DNA of 64,000 nt from Bartonella tribocorum (GTDB lineage Bacteria; Pseudomonadota; Alphaproteobacteria; Rhizobiales; Rhizobiaceae). Location: assembly GCF_002777915.1 (NCBI RefSeq), contig NZ_NJGE01000001.1, forward strand, positions 188,849 through 252,848, in the 5' to 3' direction. The translations under genes and the position numbers were made by a program. Each line of letters starts with the position of its first letter. Within the stretch, counting starts at the first letter, position 1. Below the pieces are notes generated by a model. The model worked only from the letters and a program-made list of their open reading frames with translations. It searched no databases and was not told the origin of the DNA. Positions 57,504-64,000 of this stretch are shown one piece after another.

Positions 57504-60500
57504 ATGAACAAATTATATACAAAAATAGCGGGGAGTGATTTAAAATTTTCTCGCTTTATTAAAGTTGTGTCGTTGACTTCAATTGCTACACTTTTGTCGA
57601 GTGTTTCTCCTGTTTTTTCAGAAAATCTTGTTTCAGGAGGGAGGATTGCTACAAACATAAAGAATGCTGGTATGACATATCCACAAAGTATTATTTCTGT
57701 TTATGATGATGCTATTGGTTATTTGGGGCCTGTTAATGTATCCAACAGCGATTATGTAACGGTATTGAGTACAGCGCTAGAATCAAAAGTTAATGCTTCA
57801 AGCGGCTATACAAATTTTTTAACCAGCGCCCTTTCTGAAGTGAGCGATGACAATTTAAAAAAAGCAGTAAGTACAGAGGAAAAAAAGAAACAATCTATCA
57901 TTAGCCCACAATTGTTTGTTCGTAACAACTTGTCTCCTCAACAGTTCAATCAAGATGGTGAGGATTCAGCGATGATGAATGCGTCTGATCTCTCACAAAA
58001 TTATTTATCCCCAGAAATGCAACGTGATGTATCAGGAAATAAGGTTACTTTTGGTAATAACATGCAAGTAAACGTTAGTAATGCTGTTGTTATTGGTTCA
58101 GGGGCAAAGGTGTTTCGATTAAATACAGATGACAAGCTGGCATGGACTGTTGTTATTGGTGCTAATGCGGAAGTCAATAGAGGTGGAAGTGTTGCCATTG
58201 GTAATGATACATCTATAACCAAAGATGCGGTGCTAGCAATAGTTCTTGGCCGTTATACACGGGCAGAGCAAAAAGGTGCTATAGGATTGGGTTATGCGGC
58301 AAACGGAGCAGGGGAGGCGAGCATTGCGATAGGTTATGCAGCGCAAGCTAAGATGAATGGTTCTATCGCAATAGGTTCTACGTCACAGTTAGGCTCTTTA
58401 GAGAATGACATTAATCCAAATGACGAAGCACACAAAGACCTTAATCGTACCAAGGCACTCGGTGAAAATTCGATAGCCATAGGTTCTGAAGCATTTACAA
58501 ATGGTGAGAAGTCTTTGGCTATAGGTTCTTTCGCTAAGAGTGATAAAGCAAATTCAGTTTCTATTGGTTCTGAGGCATTTGCAAATGGCGAGAAGTCTTT
58601 AGCGATAGGTTCTTTGGCTAAGAGTGAGATGGATAATGCGGTTTCCATTGGTCCTGAGGCATCTGCACTCGGTGAAAAATCAATAGCTATAGGATCGCTA
58701 GCTAAGAGTGAGATGGAAGATACGATTTCTATTGGCGCTGAGTCATCTACACTTGCTAATAAATCTATAGCTTTTGGAATGAAATCGCAAGCAACAATGG
58801 ATTTAGGAGTTGCTATAGGGGCATATTCTTTAGCTAATGTTGGTAGTGGTGTTATAGGTTATAGTCCTTTCAAGCAAGGTGAATCGGGTAATATAGATTA
58901 TGTGTGGAGGAGTACGCTAGGTGCCGTTAGTGTTGGTGATAATTCTAAGAGTCAATCGCGGCAAATTACAGGGGTAGCAGCTGGTAAAGAAGATACTGAT
59001 GCAGTCAATATTGCACAGTTAAAAGATTTACAAAACTACGTGGATAAAGGCTGGAAGCTATCTGTTAATGGTAACAATGGTAAAGTTGTTGGTATAGATG
59101 GTACGGTAGATTTTGCAGCTGGAAGTAGCAATTTAAATGTTACCAAAGGCGAAGAAGATAATAAGGTAACATTTGATCTAGCGAAGGAAATTACGCTAGA
59201 TAAGATAACAGCAGGAGCGAGTACCTTAAAAGCAACAGGTCTCGTCATTACGGGCGGTCCGCAAATAACCACTGGTGGTATTGATGCTGGGGGTAAAAAG
59301 ATCACAAATGTGGCAACGGGTACGAACGGGACCGATGCGGTGAATTTTGCACAGCTAAAAGAGTTAGCCAAAGGCTGGAAAATTAACACGACTAGTGAAG
59401 ATTTTACAGATGCTATAGCTAGTTGGGAAGGTTCAATTGCACTTGGTTCTGGGGCAAAAGCCGGCGGCGCAAGTGCGATTGCCCTTGGTACCAGTGCAAA
59501 CGTCAGCAATGCCTATGCGATTGCCATTGGTACCTTTACAAAAGCCAGCGCCGCAAGTGCGATTGCCCTTGGTTGGGTTGCAGAAGCCAGTAGTGAAAAT
59601 GCGATTGCCCTTGGTTTCAGAGCAAAAGCGTCAGTTGAAGATGGTATTGCTTTGGGTGCACAGTCTGTAGCTAATGTTGCAGCTGGTGTTTTGGGGTATG
59701 ACCCTAGAACGAGAGCAAACTCAAATACAAATGACATAGCGTGGAGATCTGGCAAGGGTGCAGTCAGTATTGGTAGTTCTTATATAACCAGACAGATTGT
59801 GGGGGTGGCAGCTGGTACGAACGATACTGATGCTGTGAATGTTGCGCAGATGAAGTCATTACAAGAATACGTAGACAAGGGTTGGAAGCTGTCTGTTGGT
59901 GGTGAAAACTCTAAGTCTGTTGGTGTTGATAGCGCGGTAGATTTTTCTGCTGGCAGTACAAATCTTAATATTACCAAAGGCAAAGACGACGATAATGTAA
60001 AATTTGATTTAGCGAAGGAAATTACACTAGATAAGATAACAGCAGGAACGAATATCTTCGATGCAACAGGTCTTATCATTACGGGTGGTCCGCAAATAAC
60101 CACTGGTGGTATTGATGCTGGGGGTAAAAAGATCACAAATGTGGCAACGGGGACTGATGGTACCGACGCTGTAAATTTTTCCCAGCTAAAGGAATTGAAA
60201 GAACAAGTAGCAGCCAGTAGCTTTGTAAAACAGGAGGATGGAACACAACACATCACCATTGGTAAGGATACAGGTGGAGATAAAATCGATATTGCGAACA
60301 ATGAAAATGAGAAGCGTACTCTTACAGGAATAAAAGCTGGTGCACTCTCAGCAGATTCCAATGAAGCCGTTATCGGTTCACAGCTTTTTACGACAAATCA
60401 AAATGTGACAACGATATCAAATAATTTCCAAACCGCAGCTACGAATATAGCTGCAACCTTTGGAGGTGGAGCTGAATATAAGGATGGCACATGGAAAGCA

Positions 60501-62867
60501 CCTACTTTTACGTTTAAAACTGTTGACGATGATGGTGAAGAAAAAGATGAAACTTATCATAATGTAGCTGAGGCTTTGAGTGGTGTGGGTCAATCTTTTA
60601 AAAACGTTCAGAATAAAATCACTAACCAGATTAACAATGTGATTACCAAAGTGGAGGGTGAGAGTTTTATTCAGCAGGATAAGGAAACAAATCGTCTCAC
60701 TATTGGTAAAGATGCAGATGGTGATAAAATCGATATTACCAATAACAAAAGTGAAAAGCGTATTCTTGCGGGTATAAAGGATGGTGACATTTCAAAAGAT
60801 TCAAATGAAGCTGTCACTGGTTCGCAGCTGTTTACGACAAACCAAAATGTAACAATGGTATCAAATAATCTCCAAACCGCAGCTACGAATATAGCTGCAA
60901 CCTTTGGAGGTGGAGCTGAATATAAGGATGGCAAATGGAAAAAACCCAACTTTAGGCTTAACGCAGTTAAGGAGGATGGTACAGCAGGAGAAGAAAGTTA
61001 TACAAGTGTAGCGGAAGCATTTTCTGGTGTTGGTACATCTTTCAAGAATATTCAGAATAAATTCACCAATGATATTAACAATGCGATTACCAAAGTGGAG
61101 GATGATAGTTTTATTCAGCAGGATAAAAAGACAAATCGTCTCACTATTGGTGCCAAAACAGAAGGGACAGAAATCAATATTGCCAACAAGAGTGGTGCAA
61201 ATCGGATCATTTCTGGTGTGGAGGATGCAAAGAACAACAATGACGCCGTTAACAAAGGTCAGTTTGATAAAGGTATCGAAAGTGTCAGTAAAGACATCAC
61301 GAATAAGTTCAACGATTTTACGCAAAACATAACGCATATTACGCAACAAGTTCAAGGCGATGCTTTATCGTGGAGTGAGAGTGATGGGGCATTTGTTGCT
61401 CAGCATGGCGAAGAAAAAGCAAAGAGCAAGCTTAAATACCTTTTAAATGGAGACATTACTGCTGACTCAACGGATGCGATCAATGGTTCTCAACTTTATT
61501 CGATGAGTAATAATCTTGCAGGATATTTTGGTAGTGGCGCTGGTTATGATGAGAAAGGCGAATGGAAAGCACCTACTTTTACGCTTAAGACAATTAAGAA
61601 TGATGGTACAGCAAGTGAAGAAAGCTATAATACTGTAGAACAAGCATTTTCTGCTGTTGGTACATCTTTCGCGAATATTCAGAGTAAAATTACCAATGAA
61701 ATTACGAATGAGATCAATAAAACAAAAGGTGATGCCTTATTGTGGGATAACGAGAAAGAAGCATTTGTAGCTCAGCATGGTCAAGAAAAGGCAAATAGCA
61801 AAATTACCTTTCTTGCAAACGGTGATATCTCTGAAAAATCAACGGATGCAATCAATGGTTCTCAGCTTTATTCCGTGATTGATTCACTTTCTAGGTATTT
61901 TGGTGGTAATGCAGGCTATCAGAATGGAGAATGGAACGTTCCTACATTCTATGTTTCACAATTCAAGAATAGTGGTAATGGCGATGAGAAAACTAGCTAT
62001 AATAATGTTGCAGGTGCGTTTGAAGGTGTTAATGAAAGCATGAAAAGCATCAACGAGCGTATTAATAATGTTACCCAGAGCGTTTCATCAAGTGGTTTAA
62101 ATTGGAATGAGGAAGAACAAGCTTTTGATGCTCGTCACAAAGATCAGGACGGTAAGATTAAGCATGTAGCGAATGGTGACATATCGGAAGGTTCGAAAGA
62201 AGCCGTTAATGGTAGCCAACTTTGGGAGACAAATAATAGGGTTAGCCAGGTTGAAAACCGTGTAGACAATATTGATCAAAAGGTAAAAGATATTGCAGAT
62301 ACGGTTACAAATGATGCGGTTAAGTATGATAAGAATGAAAAGGGTGAAAAGATAAATAAAGTCACATTAGCTGGTGTGAGTGAAAGTGATCCAGTCGTGT
62401 TAGACAATGTAGCGAATGGTCATTTATCTAAAGATTCGAAGGAAGCTGTTAATGGTAGTCAACTTTGGGAGACAAACCAGCAGATGAAGACAGTCCTTGA
62501 TGATGCGAGAAAATATACGGATGAGCGCTTCAATAGCATTTTAAATAACCAGATGAGTGATGTTATTAATGAAGCAAAATCTTATACGGATATAAAGTTT
62601 AATGCTTTAAATTACAGCATAGAAAATGCGCGCAAAGAAGCAAGACAAGCAGCAGCTATTGGTTTGGCAGTGTCTAACTTACGCTATAATGAAACACCTG
62701 GCAAATTAAGCGTTGGATTTGGTACGGGTTTATGGCGTAATCAATCTGCATTTGCCTTTGGTGCTGGTTATACATCTGAGAGCGGATCTCTTCTGTCTAA
62801 TATATCTGTCACCAATTCTGGTGGTCACTGGGGTATAGGTGCTGGATTCAATATGACATTGAACTGA
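57504..62867 (+). CDS. Trimeric autotransporter adhesin (Vomp/BadA-like), copy 2
   Basis: 1787 aa from the ATG at 57504 (GGGG ribosome site in CATTGGGGAATTTGTT); the frame is open 17 codons further up but that part is leader. A signal peptide ends at about residue 37 (SSVSPVFS). A first YadA-type head covers about residues 190-450 (GEKSLAIGS, NSVSIGSEA). A neck and a WKLSVNGNN module come next, then a second, shorter head at about 640-730 (ASAIALG, ENAIALG), another neck and module. A long FGG/INGSQ stalk and the membrane anchor, nearly identical to that of copy 1, complete it. Exact internal repeats of 65 and 62 bp lie in frame. The frame is intact. Confidence 0.95.
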   Translation: MNKLYTKIAGSDLKFSRFIKVVSLTSIATLLSSVSPVFSENLVSGGRIATNIKNAGMTYPQSIISVYDDAIGYLGPVNVSNSDYVTVLSTALESKVNASSGYTNFLTSALSEVSDDNLKKAVSTEEKKKQSIISPQLFVRNNLSPQQFNQDGEDSAMMNASDLSQNYLSPEMQRDVSGNKVTFGNNMQVNVSNAVVIGSGAKVFRLNTDDKLAWTVVIGANAEVNRGGSVAIGNDTSITKDAVLAIVLGRYTRAEQKGAIGLGYAANGAGEASIAIGYAAQAKMNGSIAIGSTSQLGSLENDINPNDEAHKDLNRTKALGENSIAIGSEAFTNGEKSLAIGSFAKSDKANSVSIGSEAFANGEKSLAIGSLAKSEMDNAVSIGPEASALGEKSIAIGSLAKSEMEDTISIGAESSTLANKSIAFGMKSQATMDLGVAIGAYSLANVGSGVIGYSPFKQGESGNIDYVWRSTLGAVSVGDNSKSQSRQITGVAAGKEDTDAVNIAQLKDLQNYVDKGWKLSVNGNNGKVVGIDGTVDFAAGSSNLNVTKGEEDNKVTFDLAKEITLDKITAGASTLKATGLVITGGPQITTGGIDAGGKKITNVATGTNGTDAVNFAQLKELAKGWKINTTSEDFTDAIASWEGSIALGSGAKAGGASAIALGTSANVSNAYAIAIGTFTKASAASAIALGWVAEASSENAIALGFRAKASVEDGIALGAQSVANVAAGVLGYDPRTRANSNTNDIAWRSGKGAVSIGSSYITRQIVGVAAGTNDTDAVNVAQMKSLQEYVDKGWKLSVGGENSKSVGVDSAVDFSAGSTNLNITKGKDDDNVKFDLAKEITLDKITAGTNIFDATGLIITGGPQITTGGIDAGGKKITNVATGTDGTDAVNFSQLKELKEQVAASSFVKQEDGTQHITIGKDTGGDKIDIANNENEKRTLTGIKAGALSADSNEAVIGSQLFTTNQNVTTISNNFQTAATNIAATFGGGAEYKDGTWKAPTFTFKTVDDDGEEKDETYHNVAEALSGVGQSFKNVQNKITNQINNVITKVEGESFIQQDKETNRLTIGKDADGDKIDITNNKSEKRILAGIKDGDISKDSNEAVTGSQLFTTNQNVTMVSNNLQTAATNIAATFGGGAEYKDGKWKKPNFRLNAVKEDGTAGEESYTSVAEAFSGVGTSFKNIQNKFTNDINNAITKVEDDSFIQQDKKTNRLTIGAKTEGTEINIANKSGANRIISGVEDAKNNNDAVNKGQFDKGIESVSKDITNKFNDFTQNITHITQQVQGDALSWSESDGAFVAQHGEEKAKSKLKYLLNGDITADSTDAINGSQLYSMSNNLAGYFGSGAGYDEKGEWKAPTFTLKTIKNDGTASEESYNTVEQAFSAVGTSFANIQSKITNEITNEINKTKGDALLWDNEKEAFVAQHGQEKANSKITFLANGDISEKSTDAINGSQLYSVIDSLSRYFGGNAGYQNGEWNVPTFYVSQFKNSGNGDEKTSYNNVAGAFEGVNESMKSINERINNVTQSVSSSGLNWNEEEQAFDARHKDQDGKIKHVANGDISEGSKEAVNGSQLWETNNRVSQVENRVDNIDQKVKDIADTVTNDAVKYDKNEKGEKINKVTLAGVSESDPVVLDNVANGHLSKDSKEAVNGSQLWETNQQMKTVLDDARKYTDERFNSILNNQMSDVINEAKSYTDIKFNALNYSIENARKEARQAAAIGLAVSNLRYNETPGKLSVGFGTGLWRNQSAFAFGAGYTSESGSLLSNISVTNSGGHWGIGAGFNMTLN
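59256..60151 (+). repeat. Exact 65-bp direct repeat, copies 831 bp apart, in adhesin copy 2
   Basis: The 65 bases at 59256-59320 recur unchanged at 60087-60151. They encode the GPQITTGGIDAGGKKITNVA module. The distance is 277 codons, so recombination would remove one module and the whole second head without a frameshift. Confidence 0.93.
60428..60933 (+). repeat. Exact 62-bp direct repeat, copies 444 bp apart, in adhesin copy 2
   Basis: The 62 bases at 60428-60489 recur at 60872-60933 and encode TAATNIAATFGGGAEYKDG. The spacing of 148 codons is in frame and equals one stalk module. Confidence 0.93.
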
Positions 62868-62896
62868 TAATCAACAAAATACATTGAGAGAAATAA

Positions 62897-62940
62897 TTTC
62901 GCCCTTGTTTTTGATTTAAGATAAGGGCGAAATTTTATTT
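62897..62940 (+). terminator. Terminator of adhesin copy 2
   Basis: TTTCGCCCTT (62897-62906) pairs perfectly with AAGGGCGAAA (62923-62932), followed by TTTTATTTT. It starts 30 bases after the stop. Confidence 0.92.
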
Positions 62941-63420
62941 TAATAAGAAATCAATAAAATCAAATAATTAAATCAAAGAAAAATATCACAAGAAGATGAA
63001 TAATAAAATAAAACATACTATGTATGCTAAAGCTCTGTTTTCATTTCAATTTATTATTTCATAAGAATACAGATTACCACATACAAATTGTTTCCGCTTT
63101 TTGCGAAAAAGCAGCTCAAAAAAGCATAAAACCAATATGCTCCTTAATTTTATAGGTAAAAACTTATTAATTCAGCATGAAAATATGCTTCTAAAAATTT
63201 ATCTCAATAAGCTTATTATTCAAATAATACATCACCACAAAAATAAAACTGCCAAAAATCTTCGAATCTTCTAGTGCCTTTTTTTATGATGGCTTCATGC
63301 GGAAATAACCTTACCTACAATTTTAAACAGCTAATCTAATTAATATGGTATAAATTGAATATGTTTTTTTTATGTCATAAATATGGGTTGATTTGATTTT
63401 TTTTCATTGGGGCACTTGTG
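62941..63420. other. 480-base spacer between adhesin copies 2 and 3
   Basis: No gene seen; very AT-rich. It ends with the TTTTTTTCATTGGGG leader (about 63399-63414) just before copy 3. Confidence 0.5.
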
Positions 63421-64000
63421 ATGAAAGAATTATCTATCATATCAAAGAGGAATGATTGGGATTACAAATATTTTTCTCGGCATTTATTTAAAAATCTTTT
63501 GTTGGGAACTACAGTCGTTGCATTTTTATCAAATACTTCCTCCGTTTATGCAAAGAAGTTTGATATAATAGAACCGCTTCTTCAAGTTCTAGAGAAGGCA
63601 ACAGCGGTTTATTCTCAAGGGAATGATAGAAATGTTTTTTCTGCTTATGATCATTATGCTGCCTATAGAGGCTTCTTTGACGGTGGCAGTTTATCAAAAT
63701 CAAGTTATTTAACAGTACTGAATACAGCGTTAACACAAAAAGTGAATGTTAATTATGCCAATTTTCTCATCAATACTCTTTCGGAGGGAAATAATGCTAG
63801 ACCTGTCGTCGATGTTTTAACAGCAGACAAGGGTGATTTGTCTCAAAGAATGTTAGATATTGGAGATAAGAATAAGAGATCTCTCCTTAGTCCACAATGG
63901 TCTGTTGATGGCAACTTGCCTCCCCAACAGTTTAGCCAGAATGGAGCAGATACAGCGCTTATTAATGTGTTTGATAGCTTGCAGAATAATGCATCCACAG
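63421..64000 (+). CDS. Trimeric autotransporter adhesin (Vomp/BadA-like), copy 3, N-terminal part
   Basis: The frame from the ATG at 63421 is open to the window end (193 codons). The N-terminus has a basic stretch then a hydrophobic core (LLLGTTVVAFLSNTSSVYA), an extended signal peptide as in copy 2. The region after it matches copy 2 in layout: SYLTVLNTALTQKVNVNYANF corresponds to its DYVTVLSTALESKVN segment, and SPQW...PPQQFSQNGADTA to its SPQLF...SPQQFNQDGEDSA. The head, stalk and anchor lie outside the window. Whether it is complete cannot be judged. Confidence 0.85.
   Translation, partial: MKELSIISKRNDWDYKYFSRHLFKNLLLGTTVVAFLSNTSSVYAKKFDIIEPLLQVLEKATAVYSQGNDRNVFSAYDHYAAYRGFFDGGSLSKSSYLTVLNTALTQKVNVNYANFLINTLSEGNNARPVVDVLTADKGDLSQRMLDIGDKNKRSLLSPQWSVDGNLPPQQFSQNGADTALINVFDSLQNNAST

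Overview
The window is a piece of a Bartonella chromosome (Alphaproteobacteria, Rhizobiales). This rests on Rhizobiales-type synteny (argF-hslO; ccmABCDG divergent from acnA; rpsT-dnaA-dnaN-recF; fabI-fabB-fabA divergent from irr), AT-rich DNA with long decayed spacers, and a tandem set of very long Vomp/BadA-type trimeric autotransporter adhesins at the right end. I cannot fix the species from sequence alone.

Region by region. 1-1503: end of argF and hslO (Hsp33). 1940-4863: minus-strand cytochrome c maturation operon ccmABCDG, divergent from aconitase acnA (5159-7846); the shared spacer carries an Irr/ICE-like inverted repeat. 8089-13605: rpsT, a spacer with a paired DnaA box, dnaA, dnaN, recF and aroQ. 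13730-18307: the cyoABCD quinol oxidase operon, whose CyoD has an unusual periplasmic-side tail made of 20-residue tandem repeats. 18711-24971: gpsA, a wrecked phage-type integrase, the unsaturated fatty acid genes fabI-fabB-fabA, and irr. 25018-36543: an SH3-domain envelope protein, rpsU, fhs, tRNA-Arg(ACG), an RND efflux pair and pgi. 36802-41297: tRNA-Ser(CGA), rplU-rpmA and a fused EIIA-HPr-Enzyme I phosphotransferase.

41901-50500 is an accessory segment beginning at tRNA-Ser(GGA): an ATP-grasp ligase translationally coupled to an MFS exporter, a SAM methyltransferase, a second MFS exporter, small unknown genes, a decayed ORF and a phage-type HTH regulator with a 14-bp-arm inverted repeat at its start. 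The ligase plus exporter pair looks like a small-peptide or amino-acid-conjugate synthesis and export module and is the best candidate for an undescribed system here.

50693-64000 holds three consecutive trimeric autotransporter genes (1998 aa, 1787 aa, and one cut by the window end). They share signal peptide style, leader sequence and membrane anchor. The second carries exact in-frame repeats that could delete whole head or stalk modules by recombination.

Functional threads: iron and heme (Irr, ICE-like site, acnA, ccm, cyo), central metabolism (acnA, pgi, fhs, gpsA), replication (dnaA-dnaN-recF), and host interaction (the adhesin array). All statements rest on reading the sequence and on family knowledge; no database search was run.
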